From Borborobacter arsenicus (lineage in GTDB: Bacteria > Pseudomonadota > Alphaproteobacteria > Rhizobiales > Rhizobiaceae): DNA of 64,000 nucleotides. The stretch's first letter is position 1. Each line of letters opens with the position of its first letter. This document shows positions 31,259 to 40,353 of the stretch, piece after piece. A program made the position numbers and the translations under genes. The stretch is from NCBI RefSeq assembly GCF_003934165.1, contig NZ_RKST01000011.1:1-64000 (forward strand), given 5' to 3'. The notes beneath the pieces are model-generated. The model was not told the origin of the DNA and did not search any database. It was given only the letters and a program-made list of their open reading frames with translations.

Positions 31259-33616
31259 ATGACCAAGCACACGCCCAATCTCAAGGCAGAGAAGATCCTC
31301 GGCGGGGTTGCCACCTCGCAGCGGCACGATTCGGCGCATAAGCACGTCACCGGCACGGCGGTATATATCGACGACATGGCCGAACCTGCCGGCACGCTGC
31401 ATGCTTGCCTCGGTCTCTCCACGGTTCCCCACGGCAAAATACGCGCGATGGACCTTGCTGCGGTGCGGGCGGCTCCCGGCGTGGTCGATGTGCTGACCGC
31501 TGCCGATGTGCCCGGCGAGAACGATATTTCGCCCACCGGCCTGCATGACGAGCCGGTTCTGGCTGAGGGCAAGGTGCAGTTCCACGGCCAGCCGATCTTT
31601 GCCGTGATCGCCGAAACGCGCGAACAGGCACGGCGCGCCTGCAAGCTGGCGAAGATCGACTATGAGGAACTGCCCTTCGTGACCGATATCGGTGGGCTTG
31701 ACCCGCTGAAGGACAAGCTCGTCACCAAGCCGCTGCGGCTTCAGCGCGGCGATGCCAAGGAGGCGATCGGCAAGGCGCCGCGCCGCATCACCGGCAAGAT
31801 GCGGGTCGGCGGCCAGGACCATTTCTATCTGGAAGGCCATATCGCGCTTGCCATTCCGGGCGAGGACCACGATGTCACCGTCTATTCCTCTACCCAACAT
31901 CCGAGCGAAGTGCAGCACATGGTTTCGCATGCGCTCGGCGTCTCGTCCCATGCCGTCACGGTCGAAGTGCGGCGCATGGGCGGCGGCTTCGGCGGCAAGG
32001 AAACCCAGTCCAACCAGTTCGCCGCCATTGCGGCGATCGCGGCCAAGAAGCTGAAACGCGCGGTCAAGCTGCGGCCCGATCGCGACGACGACATGACCGC
32101 GACCGGCAAGCGCCACGACTTCGTCATCGACTACGACGTCGGCTTTGACGATGAGGGCAATATACTCGGTGTCGACTTTATCTTTGGGGCGCGCTGCGGC
32201 TTCTCGGCCGACCTGTCGGGCGCGGTGACCGACCGGGCGCTTTTCCACTGCGATAACACCTATTACTGGCCGGCGGTGAATGCCGTATCGGCGCCGCTTT
32301 ACACCAACACCGTGTCCAATACGGCGTTCCGCGGCTTCGGCGGGCCGCAGGGCATGGTCGGGGCCGAACGTGTCATTGATGAGGTGGCGTTCGCTACGGC
32401 CAAGGACCCGCTCGAAATCCGCAAGAAGAATTTCTACGGCCCAAGTGGTGACAAGAAGGGCGACCGCAATGTGACGCCCTATCACCAGACGGTGGAAGAC
32501 AACATCATCCAGCGCATCGTCGCCGATCTGGAAAAGAGCGCGGACTATGCCGGCCGGCGGCGCGAGATCGCGGCCTTCAATGCCAATAGCCGCATCATCA
32601 AGCGCGGTATCGCCATGACGCCGGTGAAGTTCGGCATCTCGTTCACCGCCACGCAGTTCAACCAGGCCGGCGCACTGGTGCATGTCTATACGGACGGCTC
32701 GGTGCATCTCAACCATGGCGGCACCGAGATGGGGCAGGGGCTCTATGTCAAGGTGGCGCAGGTGGTGGCCGAGGAATTCCAGATCGACATCGACCGGGTG
32801 AAGATCACCGCCACCACCACCGGCAAGGTGCCCAATACGTCTGCCACGGCGGCCTCGTCGGGGTCCGACCTCAACGGCATGGCGGCGCAGAATGCGGCCC
32901 GCCAGATCAAGGACCGGCTGATCGATTTCGCCGCCGAGGCGCATCAGGTGGCGAAGGACCAGGTGATCTTCCTGCCCAACCGGGTGCGCATCGGCAATGA
33001 GGAAATCTCCTTTGCCGCACTGGTGCGCCAGGCCTACAACGCCCGCATTCAGCTTTCGGCAGCCGGCTTCTACAAAACGCCGAAAATCCATTGGGACCGC
33101 GACAAGGGCCGCGGTCATCCGTTCTATTATTTCGCCTATGGCGCGGCCTGTTCAGAGGTTTCGGTCGATACGCTGACCGGCGAATATGTGATCGAGCGCA
33201 CCGACATATTGCACGAGACCGGCCGGTCGCTGAACCGGGCGATCGATATCGGCCAGATCGAGGGCGGTTTCGTGCAGGGCGCCGGCTGGCTGACGACGGA
33301 AGAACTGGTCTGGGACGACAAGGGCAGGCTGCGCACCCATGCGCCCTCGACTTACAAGATCCCGCTCGCCTCCGACCGGCCGAAGATATTCAACGTCACG
33401 CTGGCCGACTGGTCGGAAAATGCCGAGCCGGCCGTGCACCGCTCCAAGGCGGTGGGCGAGCCGCCATTCCCGCTCGGCATGTCGGTGCTGCATGCGCTGT
33501 CGGATGCGGTGGCAAGTGTCGCCGACCACAAGATCTGCCCGCGTCTCGACGCACCGGCAACGCCCGAGCGGGTGCTGATGACGATCGAGCGGGTGAAGGC
33601 CGAGGCGGCGAAATAG
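31259..33616 (+). CDS. xdhB: xanthine dehydrogenase large subunit (molybdopterin)
   Basis: A 785-aa molybdenum hydroxylase subunit that oxidises hypoxanthine and xanthine to urate. Visible cofactor and substrate motifs are GGGFGGKETQ, NTAFRGFGGPQGM (with the substrate Arg), GGTEMGQGLYVKV and the C-terminal AVGEPPF, whose Glu is the conserved catalytic base. The ATG at 31259 has AAGGA at good spacing; a second ATG two codons upstream is possible. It lies in the operon hiuH-xdhA-xdhB-xdhC. Confidence 0.95.
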   Translation: MTKHTPNLKAEKILGGVATSQRHDSAHKHVTGTAVYIDDMAEPAGTLHACLGLSTVPHGKIRAMDLAAVRAAPGVVDVLTAADVPGENDISPTGLHDEPVLAEGKVQFHGQPIFAVIAETREQARRACKLAKIDYEELPFVTDIGGLDPLKDKLVTKPLRLQRGDAKEAIGKAPRRITGKMRVGGQDHFYLEGHIALAIPGEDHDVTVYSSTQHPSEVQHMVSHALGVSSHAVTVEVRRMGGGFGGKETQSNQFAAIAAIAAKKLKRAVKLRPDRDDDMTATGKRHDFVIDYDVGFDDEGNILGVDFIFGARCGFSADLSGAVTDRALFHCDNTYYWPAVNAVSAPLYTNTVSNTAFRGFGGPQGMVGAERVIDEVAFATAKDPLEIRKKNFYGPSGDKKGDRNVTPYHQTVEDNIIQRIVADLEKSADYAGRRREIAAFNANSRIIKRGIAMTPVKFGISFTATQFNQAGALVHVYTDGSVHLNHGGTEMGQGLYVKVAQVVAEEFQIDIDRVKITATTTGKVPNTSATAASSGSDLNGMAAQNAARQIKDRLIDFAAEAHQVAKDQVIFLPNRVRIGNEEISFAALVRQAYNARIQLSAAGFYKTPKIHWDRDKGRGHPFYYFAYGAACSEVSVDTLTGEYVIERTDILHETGRSLNRAIDIGQIEGGFVQGAGWLTTEELVWDDKGRLRTHAPSTYKIPLASDRPKIFNVTLADWSENAEPAVHRSKAVGEPPFPLGMSVLHALSDAVASVADHKICPRLDAPATPERVLMTIERVKAEAAK

Positions 33617-33669
33617 CGGGACGGGCAACAAACAACTATATTCGTGAAATGGCATCGCTCCTTCTCGCG

Positions 33670-33819
33670 CCCCTCTGGTCTGCCGGCCATCACCCCCTCA
33701 AGGGGGGAGATCAGCAGCTTCAATCTCTCCGTTTCTCCTGCAACCTTGCAGATTGGGGAAGGCATAGCCGACAGATGATCTCCCCCCTTGAGGGGGTGAT
33801 GGCCGGCAGGCCAGAGGGG
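33670..33819. repeat. 44-bp inverted repeat between xdhB and xdhC
   Basis: Left arm 33670-33713 and right arm 33776-33819 are reverse complements with a single mismatch over 44 bp, around a 62-bp spacer. The core reads CATCACCCCCTCAAGGGG. It lies inside the xdh operon and would form a strong stem in the mRNA. A half copy occurs at 41772-41818. Confidence 0.92.
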
Positions 33820-33860
33820 GGTGTGAAGGAGCGCATGATTTCCCGGCAGGCGAGGCTATC

Positions 33861-34685
33861 ATGACCTCGCCCACTGAGGAGCTGAAAGACTTCATCGAAG
33901 CGCAGGCGCCGGTGGCGCTGGTGGAGGTGGCGGAGGCGAAGGGCTCGACCCCGCGCGAAAGTGGTGCGAGCATGCTGGTTTCCCACGAGCGGATCCACGG
34001 CACGATCGGCGGCGGGCAACTTGAATTCATGGCAATCCATCGCGCACGTGAATTGCTGCGCGACGGCGCATTGCGCGCGGGGCTCGACATTCCGCTCGGG
34101 CCGGAAATCGGCCAGTGCTGCGGCGGCCGCGTCGCGCTTGCCATCCGCCTTGTCGACGATGCGTTGAAGGCCGATCTAATCGCGCAGGCCCGGCGGGAAG
34201 ACCGGGCGCGTCCGCATGTCTATGTCTTCGGCGGCGGGCATGTCGGCACGGCCCTTGCGGCTGCCTTCTCGCTGCTGCCGGTGCATGTGCAGGTGGTGGA
34301 AACGCGCGCCGATGCGCTGGAGGGCATGCCGGCGGCGGTAGACAAAAAGCTGACGCCAGTGCCCGAGGAAGTGGTGCGTGAGGCGCCGCCGGCTTCGGCC
34401 TTCGTCGTGCTGACCCATGACCACGCGCTGGATTTCCTGATCGTCGGCGAGGCGCTGAAGCGCGGGGATGCCGCCTATGTCGGCATGATCGGCTCGAAGA
34501 CCAAGAAGGCCACCTGCCGCAGCTGGTATCTCAAGACCGCCGGCGGCACCGAGGCCGAGTTCGCTCGTCTGATCACGCCGATCGGTGGCGAGGCGGTGAG
34601 GGACAAGCGGCCGGCGGTGATTGCCGCGCTGGCCGCTGCCGAAATCATGACGGCGCTTGCGGCGAGAACCCTGGCACCGCGCTAG
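33861..34685 (+). CDS. xdhC: xanthine dehydrogenase accessory protein
   Basis: A 274-aa XdhC-type chaperone that binds sulfurated molybdenum cofactor and inserts it into XdhB. The N-terminal XdhC_CoxI domain has EAKGSTPRESGASM and GTIGGGQLE; the C-terminal half is a Rossmann-like domain starting VYVFGGGHVGTALA. It is separated from xdhB by 244 bp containing a long inverted repeat, so its expression may be uncoupled from that of the structural genes. Confidence 0.93.
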   Translation: MTSPTEELKDFIEAQAPVALVEVAEAKGSTPRESGASMLVSHERIHGTIGGGQLEFMAIHRARELLRDGALRAGLDIPLGPEIGQCCGGRVALAIRLVDDALKADLIAQARREDRARPHVYVFGGGHVGTALAAAFSLLPVHVQVVETRADALEGMPAAVDKKLTPVPEEVVREAPPASAFVVLTHDHALDFLIVGEALKRGDAAYVGMIGSKTKKATCRSWYLKTAGGTEAEFARLITPIGGEAVRDKRPAVIAALAAAEIMTALAARTLAPR

Positions 34686-34782
34686 AGCCGTCTGATGTAG
34701 ATGGAACCGAAAACGGCTGTAAGCTATTATTTTTACGCATTTCCGGACGCAAAACCGCGTCACACTTTTGCTGGAAATGCTC
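34683..34782. repeat. rhizobial dispersed palindromic element
   Basis: The convergent gap between xdhC and dps consists of a known-looking rhizobial repeat. GCATTTCC (34737-34744) pairs with GGAAATGC (34773-34780) around CGCAAAACCGCGTCACACTT, and AGCCGT/ACGGCT pair beside it. It may act as a two-way terminator. Confidence 0.75.
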
Positions 34783-34785
34783 CAA

Positions 34786-35274
34786 TCACTCCTTTTCCTG
34801 GATATGGGCTTCCAGGAACCACAGCGACTTGTCGAGCGCACGCGAATAGGCGGTGAAGATGTCGGCGGTGTCGGCGTCTCCTGCCTCGTCTGCCTCATCG
34901 ATGGCCGCGCGCGCAAGCCTGGCGGCATCGGCATAGCGGTCGATGAGGGCGGCCAGATGATCCTTGGTCTTGAAGATGTCGGTCGGGTAGGGCTTGAGCT
35001 GCGTCGCCTCGGCCACTGTCTGGGTAGTGCCCACCGCCGTCCCGCCCAACTGCACGGCGCGCTCGGCGATGGTGTCCACATGGGTGTCGAGCTCGGTGCG
35101 GAAAGTGTCGAGCATCTCATGGATGGCGATGAATTGCGGACCCTTGACGTTCCAATGCGCCTGCTTGGTGATGAGCGCCAGGTCGATGGCATCGGCCAGC
35201 CGGGCATTGAGGACTTCGATCGAAACCTTCTTGGCGTTTGATTTGAGATCGTTGCGGGTTGAGTGAGTGGTCAT
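34786..35274 (-). CDS. dps: Dps-family DNA-protecting ferritin
   Basis: A 162-aa mini-ferritin. All five ferroxidase ligands of E. coli Dps (H51, H63, D67, D78, E82) are present with a constant offset of 11, as His40, His52, Asp56, Asp67 and Glu71. The short Lys-containing N-terminal tail could bind DNA. The ATG at 35274 has GGAG upstream. It should store iron and remove peroxide. It lies between xdhC and a LysR gene, beside enzymes (xanthine dehydrogenase, urate oxidase) that can produce hydrogen peroxide or superoxide, but it has its own promoter and the link may be accidental. Confidence 0.93.
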   Translation of the reverse strand: MTTHSTRNDLKSNAKKVSIEVLNARLADAIDLALITKQAHWNVKGPQFIAIHEMLDTFRTELDTHVDTIAERAVQLGGTAVGTTQTVAEATQLKPYPTDIFKTKDHLAALIDRYADAARLARAAIDEADEAGDADTADIFTAYSRALDKSLWFLEAHIQEKE

Positions 35275-35304
35275 GCAAAACTCCTTGAAAAAAGCTCTCC
35301 TCGC

Positions 35305-35345
35305 CGGAGCATGATCTTTCTCGAAAACCGGTCCCCACATGCTCA
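35305..35345. repeat. fragment of a rhizobial GAGCATGAT-type repeat
   Basis: GGAGCATGATCTTTCTCGAA followed by AACCGGTCCCCACATGCTC resembles a dispersed intergenic element found across rhizobia. It lies just upstream of dps, in the gap to the LysR gene. Confidence 0.6.
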
Positions 35346-35423
35346 GGCCGTCAGTGGACGCAAGGGTGCGCCCGCCCATGCCAACAACATGGGTCGCCGG
35401 ATTTGGTTCCTCAACCCATGCGG

Positions 35424-36344
35424 CTATTTGCCTGCCAGGATTTCGCGGATAAGTCGTTGGCAGCGCTCGGCCATAAAATCGAGCAGCAGGCGCACTTTCG
35501 GGTCCTGCAGCTTCTTGTGCGGATAGATTGCGGCAAGCTGGATCGGGGTAGGCGGGGTGTCGGGAAGGAGGATGCGGAACCGGCCCTCCCGCAGATAGGG
35601 CTCGATCTCGAAGCGCGGCTTGTTGACGATGCCGCGGCCCGACAGCGCCCAGCCGGTCAGCACGTCGCCATCGTCGGAATCGAACGGGCCGTGGACCTCG
35701 AATTTCATCGGGCCGGTGGGCGTCGTCAGCATCCAGAAATGCTCGCGCATGCCGGGAAAGCGCAGCATCAGGCAATCGTGGCGCTTGTCGATCAGTTCCT
35801 GCGGCGTCTGCGGTGTGCCGCGCCGTTCCAGATAGTCGGGCGAGGCCACCAGCACGCGCTCGCACTCCATCAGGCCGCGCATGCGCAGGCTGGAATCCTC
35901 CAGGAGGCCCAGCCGGAAGGCGACGTCGATGCCCTCCTTCATGATGTCGACATTGTGGTCGGAAAGCCTGAGCCGCACCTCGATATCGGGATATTTGTCG
36001 TGGAATTCCGGGATGCCGGAGGCGATCAGCCGGCGGCCCAGGCCGAGTGGGGCGGTGACCCTGATGGTGCCGCGCGGCTGGCCGGAAAGAGCGCTGACGG
36101 CTGCCTCCGCCTCGATGACGGCGTCGAGAATCTGCTTGGCGCCGGTGTAGAAGACCGTGCCGTGCTCGGTCGGCATCAACTGCCGTGTGGTACGGTTGAA
36201 CAGCCGCACGCCGAGATGCTTTTCAAGTTCCTTGATGCGGTTTGACGCCACCGCCGGCGAGATGCGCATATCGCGGCCGGCTGCCGACAGATTGCCCAGT
36301 TCGACGACGCGGACGAAAACGGCGATATTATCGAGATAAGCCAT
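35424..36344 (-). CDS. LysR-family transcriptional regulator
   Basis: A 306-aa LysR-type regulator with an N-terminal winged HTH ([20 protein letters not shown]) and a periplasmic-binding-like effector domain. It is divergent from the urate oxidase/guanine deaminase operon across 135 bp, which makes purine catabolism genes its likely targets. The HTH variant ([23 protein letters not shown]) is of the common CrgA-like group, which includes many regulators of unrelated pathways, so the effector cannot be named. Confidence 0.9.
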   Translation of the reverse strand: MAYLDNIAVFVRVVELGNLSAAGRDMRISPAVASNRIKELEKHLGVRLFNRTTRQLMPTEHGTVFYTGAKQILDAVIEAEAAVSALSGQPRGTIRVTAPLGLGRRLIASGIPEFHDKYPDIEVRLRLSDHNVDIMKEGIDVAFRLGLLEDSSLRMRGLMECERVLVASPDYLERRGTPQTPQELIDKRHDCLMLRFPGMREHFWMLTTPTGPMKFEVHGPFDSDDGDVLTGWALSGRGIVNKPRFEIEPYLREGRFRILLPDTPPTPIQLAAIYPHKKLQDPKVRLLLDFMAERCQRLIREILAGK

Positions 36345-36398
36345 GCGTATCCGTCGCTGCGTAGGCTGAGTGGGAGCGACGCTAGCATTTTACATTTT

Positions 36399-36430
36399 TT
36401 TTTGAAAGTCATCGCCTGCATCCCCTCTTT
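36399..36430. promoter_or_regulatory. shared motif in the lysR/puuD divergent promoter
   Basis: TTTTTGAAAGTC (36399-36410) and GCATCCCCTCTTT (36418-36430) repeat, in swapped order, the two blocks seen in the puuE/hiuH divergent region at 29250-29276. Both sites lie only in promoter gaps of the purine island, consistent with a common regulator. Confidence 0.4.
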
Positions 36431-36479
36431 TCGTTTGAACGGAAGGACTTAAAGTCGGCTGCTGGCAGAGAGGGTAGCA

Positions 36480-37700
36480 ATGACTGATTTCGCGATTTTC
36501 TGGGACTGGCTGAGCTTTGGCGTGCGCTGGGCGCATGTCATCACAGGCATCGCTTGGATCGGCTCGTCCTTTTATTTCATCGCGCTCGATCTCGGCCTGC
36601 GGCAGCGCCCCGGCCTGCCGAAAGGCGCCTATGGCGAGGAATGGCAGGTCCATGGCGGCGGGTTCTATAATATCCAGAAATATCTGGTGGCGCCCGAACA
36701 GATGCCGGAACACCTGACCTGGTTCAAATGGGAGGCCTATACGACCTGGCTGACCGGTTTTGCGCTGCTGGCGATCATCTATTATGCCGGCGCCGACCTG
36801 TTTTTGATCGACCGCAACGTGCTCGACGTCTCGGCGCCGGTCGCCATCCTGATCTCGCTGGCGTCGCTGGGGCTCGGCTGGCTGATCTACGATCTCCTGT
36901 GCAAGTCGCCGCTGGGCAAGAACGACACCACGCTGATGCTGGTGCTCTATGCCGTACTGGTGGCGATCGCCTGGGGCTATACGCAGCTTTTCACCGGCCG
37001 CGCCGCCTTCCTGCATCTGGGCGCCTTCACCGCCACCATCATGTCGGCCAATGTGTTCCTGGTCATCATCCCCAACCAGAAGATCGTGGTCGCCGACCTG
37101 ATTGCCGGGCGCACGCCCGACGCCAAATATGGCCGCATCGCCAAGACGCGCTCGCTGCACAACAACTATCTGACGCTGCCGGTGCTGTTCCTGATGCTGT
37201 CGAACCACTATCCGCTGGCGTTCGGCACTCAATTCAATTGGGTCATCGCCTCGCTGGTTTTCATCATCGGCGTGCTGATCCGCCACTATTTCAACACCAC
37301 GCATGCCCGCAAGGGTAACCCGACCTGGACCTGGCTCGCCGCGCTGGTGCTGTTCATCGTGGTGATCTGGCTGTCGACCGTGCCCAAGGTGCTGGTGGGC
37401 GAGGAGCAGGCGGCTTCCGCCGGCAGCGAGATGTTCGTGGCCTCGGCGCATTTCCTGGCCGTGCGCGACACGGTTCTCGGCCGTTGCTCGATGTGCCATG
37501 CGGCCGAGCCTGCCTATGAGGGCATCTATCACGCGCCAAAAGGTGTCATGCTGGAAAACGACGCGGAAATCGCTGCCCATGCCCGCGAGATCTACCTGCA
37601 GGCGGGCCGCAGCCACGCCATGCCGCCGGGCAATGTCACGCAGATCACCCCGCAGGAACGCGCGCTGCTGGTGACCTGGTATGAGGGGGTGGGAAAATGA
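36480..37700 (+). CDS. puuD: membrane urate oxidase with C-terminal cytochrome c
   Basis: A 406-aa PuuD-type urate hydroxylase. About eight membrane segments form the N-terminal DUF989 domain (RWAHVITGIAWIGSSFYFI at the start, several conserved His), followed by a periplasmic cytochrome c domain with the heme site CSMCH at residues 336-340. It oxidises urate to 5-hydroxyisourate and should send electrons to the respiratory chain rather than directly to oxygen. It replaces soluble uricase and FAD-dependent HpxO, neither of which is present here. It overlaps guaD by 4 bp. Confidence 0.93.
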   Translation: MTDFAIFWDWLSFGVRWAHVITGIAWIGSSFYFIALDLGLRQRPGLPKGAYGEEWQVHGGGFYNIQKYLVAPEQMPEHLTWFKWEAYTTWLTGFALLAIIYYAGADLFLIDRNVLDVSAPVAILISLASLGLGWLIYDLLCKSPLGKNDTTLMLVLYAVLVAIAWGYTQLFTGRAAFLHLGAFTATIMSANVFLVIIPNQKIVVADLIAGRTPDAKYGRIAKTRSLHNNYLTLPVLFLMLSNHYPLAFGTQFNWVIASLVFIIGVLIRHYFNTTHARKGNPTWTWLAALVLFIVVIWLSTVPKVLVGEEQAASAGSEMFVASAHFLAVRDTVLGRCSMCHAAEPAYEGIYHAPKGVMLENDAEIAAHAREIYLQAGRSHAMPPGNVTQITPQERALLVTWYEGVGK

Positions 37701-39025
37701 CGAACGCTTCGACCGCTACCCTCCTGCGCGGGCGCACGCTCACTTTCCGGCGCTGGCCCGACAGTGTCGACGACCATGGCGCCTATGTCTATGAGGAGGA
37801 TGGCGGGCTGCTGATGCGCGACGGGCGCATCATTGCCGCCGGCAGCTATGCCGAGATCGCGGCGCAAGCCGGCGTGGGCGTGGAGACGATCGACCACCGG
37901 CCGCACCTGCTGCTGCCCGGCTTCATCGACGCGCATGTGCATGTCCCGCAGATGCAGGTAATCGCCTCCTATGGCGCCGAACTGCTGGACTGGCTGAATA
38001 ACTACACTTTCCCCGAAGAATCGAAATTCAACGATGCGCAGCATGGCAGGCGCATTGCGCGGTTGTTCGTGGATGAAATGCTGCGCCACGGCACGACGAC
38101 AGTCGCAGCCTATTGCTCGGTGCACAAGCAGTCGGCCGAAGCCTTCTTTGCCGAGACGCATGAGCGAAACCTGCTGACCATTGCCGGCAAGGTGATGATG
38201 GACCGCAACGCGCCGGACACCGTGCTGGACACGCCGCAATCGAGCTATGACGATACCAAGGCGCTGATTGCGGAATGGCATGGCAAGGGCAGGCAGCTTT
38301 ATGCGATCACGCCGCGCTTTGCCATCACCTCCTCGCCCGAGCAGATGGAGGCCGCAGGCGCTTTGGCAAGTGAGTTTCCCGCTCTGCATGTGCAGACGCA
38401 TCTGTCGGAAAACCATGCCGAGATCGCGCTCACGCGGGAGCTTTATCCCTGGTCGAAGGACTATACCGACATTTACGCCCATTACGGCCTGTTGGGGGCC
38501 AAGACGCTGCTCGGCCATTGCATCCATCTTTGCGAGCGTGAGGCAGACGTGCTGTCGGAGACCGGCGCGGTCGCGGTGTTCTGCCCCACTTCCAACCTGT
38601 TTCTCGGCTCTGGCCTGTTCGACTACCAGCGCTACCGCCGGCGGGAAAAGCCACTACGTATCGCGGCGGCGAGCGATGTGGGGGGCGGCACCAATTATTC
38701 CATGCTGCGCACCATGGATGAGGGCTACAAGGTGATTGCGCTCAATGGCGAGAAGCTCAACCCCTTCGCCTCCTTCTGGCAGATGACGCGCGGCAATGCC
38801 GAGGCGCTATCGGTGACGGATCGGGTGGGAACGCTGGATGCCGGGACAGAGGCCGATATCGTAGTGCTGGATTCGCGCGCGACGCCTGCCATGCGGCTGA
38901 GGATGGAGACGGTGGAAACGCTTGCCGAGGAACTGTTCCTCATCCAGACGCTTGGCGACGACCGCGCTATTCGCGAGGTTTATGTGGCTGGAAGGGCAGC
39001 GAAAAGCACGATTGCCACTTCCTGA
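37697..39025 (+). CDS. guaD: guanine deaminase
   Basis: A 442-aa amidohydrolase-superfamily guanine deaminase that makes xanthine. Zinc-binding and family motifs include LLPGFIDAHVHVPQ, TFPEESKF, HLSEN, the His of LGHCIHL and AASDVGGGTNYSM. Its ATG overlaps the puuD stop (ATGA), so the enzymes before and after xanthine dehydrogenase are co-translated. A glycerate kinase follows after 58 bp. Confidence 0.94.
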   Translation: MTNASTATLLRGRTLTFRRWPDSVDDHGAYVYEEDGGLLMRDGRIIAAGSYAEIAAQAGVGVETIDHRPHLLLPGFIDAHVHVPQMQVIASYGAELLDWLNNYTFPEESKFNDAQHGRRIARLFVDEMLRHGTTTVAAYCSVHKQSAEAFFAETHERNLLTIAGKVMMDRNAPDTVLDTPQSSYDDTKALIAEWHGKGRQLYAITPRFAITSSPEQMEAAGALASEFPALHVQTHLSENHAEIALTRELYPWSKDYTDIYAHYGLLGAKTLLGHCIHLCEREADVLSETGAVAVFCPTSNLFLGSGLFDYQRYRRREKPLRIAAASDVGGGTNYSMLRTMDEGYKVIALNGEKLNPFASFWQMTRGNAEALSVTDRVGTLDAGTEADIVVLDSRATPAMRLRMETVETLAEELFLIQTLGDDRAIREVYVAGRAAKSTIATS

Positions 39026-39083
39026 GCGGTGTTGCACGTCATAGAACGGTGTCGATCCGCAACCTCGTATCCAACCGGTTGAC

Positions 39084-40349
39084 ATGACGCAGATTGACCC
39101 CAGGCCATTCCTTACCTCGATCTTCGACGCGGCTGTCGCTGCCGCCGATCCGGAACTGACGATAGCGAAACATCTTCCCGAACGGCCGAAGGGCCGCACG
39201 GTCGTGATCGGCGCGGGAAAGGGGGCGGCGCAGATGGCGGCGGCCTTCGAGAAGGCTTGGGATGGGCCGTTGGAAGGGGTGATCGTCACGCGCTACGGCT
39301 ATGGTGCGAAGTGCGAGCGCCTGCGCGTGCTGGAGGCGGCCCACCCGGTTCCGGACGAGGCGGGGCTGGCGGCATCGAAAGCCTTGCTGGAAGCCGTCTC
39401 CAGGCTCACCGAAAATGACCTGGTGGTAGCGCTGGTGTCGGGCGGCGGCTCGGCGCTGCTGCCCTCACCTCCAGCCGGGCTGACGCTGATCGACGAGATC
39501 GCCGTCAATGAGGCGCTGCTGGCTTCCGGCGCACCGATCTCGGCGATGAATACGGTGCGCAAGCATGTCTCGACCATCAAGGGCGGCAGGCTGGCGGCCG
39601 CCGCCTGGCCGGCGCGCGTGGTGTCGCTGATCGTTTCCGATATTCCCGGCGACAATCCGGCGCTGGTCGCCTCCGGGCCGACCGTGCCCGATGGCAGTTC
39701 ACGCGAGGATGCGCTGCGCATTGTCTCCATCTACGGCATGAAGCTGCCGGAACGGGTGATGGCGCATCTGGGTTCGCCGCAGGCGGATGCCCCGCGTCCG
39801 GACGACGAGCGCTTCGCCCGCAACGAGGTGCGACTGATTGCGTCCGCGGCCGTGTCGCTGGAGGCTGCCGTGGCCGAGGCGCGCCGGCAGGGTATCGAGG
39901 CCGTCATCCTGTCGGATTCGATCGAAGGCGAGGCGCGCAATGTCGGCTCGGTTCATGCCGCGATCGCGCGCGAAGTGGCAGGCCGAGACCGGCCATTTGC
40001 CAAGCCGGTGCTGATCCTTTCGGGCGGCGAGACCACGGTGACGCTGCGCGCAAAGGGCAAGGGCGGCCGCAACAGCGAGTTTCTGCTGGCCTTCGCGCTC
40101 GGCATCGATGGTGTTGCCGGTATCGATGCATTGGCCGCCGATACCGACGGCATCGATGGTTCGGAAGACAATGCCGGCGCCTTTGCCGATGGCATGACGG
40201 TGGCGCGCATGCGTGCCACCGGCATCGATGCCAAGGCCATGCTTGCCGGCAACAATGCCTGGACCGCGTTCAATGCGGTGGGGGGGTTGTTCGTGCCTGG
40301 CCCGACCGGCACCAATGTCAATGATCTCAGGGCGATATTGGTGCGGTAG
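39084..40349 (+). CDS. glycerate 2-kinase (MOFRL family)
   Basis: A 421-aa GckA/TtuD-type kinase that phosphorylates D-glycerate to 2-phosphoglycerate. Visible are the N-terminal GAGKGAAQMAAAFE, VSGGGSALLPSPPAG, the KHVSTIKGGRLA Lys and the C-terminal MOFRL domain (ILSGGETTVTLRAKGKGGRNSEF). After guaD it fits a route where glyoxylate from AllA is turned into tartronate semialdehyde and glycerate, then enters glycolysis; the carboligase and reductase of that route are not in the window. Confidence 0.9.
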   Translation: MTQIDPRPFLTSIFDAAVAAADPELTIAKHLPERPKGRTVVIGAGKGAAQMAAAFEKAWDGPLEGVIVTRYGYGAKCERLRVLEAAHPVPDEAGLAASKALLEAVSRLTENDLVVALVSGGGSALLPSPPAGLTLIDEIAVNEALLASGAPISAMNTVRKHVSTIKGGRLAAAAWPARVVSLIVSDIPGDNPALVASGPTVPDGSSREDALRIVSIYGMKLPERVMAHLGSPQADAPRPDDERFARNEVRLIASAAVSLEAAVAEARRQGIEAVILSDSIEGEARNVGSVHAAIAREVAGRDRPFAKPVLILSGGETTVTLRAKGKGGRNSEFLLAFALGIDGVAGIDALAADTDGIDGSEDNAGAFADGMTVARMRATGIDAKAMLAGNNAWTAFNAVGGLFVPGPTGTNVNDLRAILVR

Positions 40350-40353
40350 GTGG

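Noticed and set aside
29488-33118. Long minus-strand frames (718 and 667 codons) over xdhA and xdhB
   Set aside because: Shadows of the xanthine dehydrogenase genes; no recognisable domain and atypical composition.
34176-35207. Minus-strand frame of 343 codons running from xdhC into dps
   Set aside because: Overlaps both genes out of frame; no domain in it.
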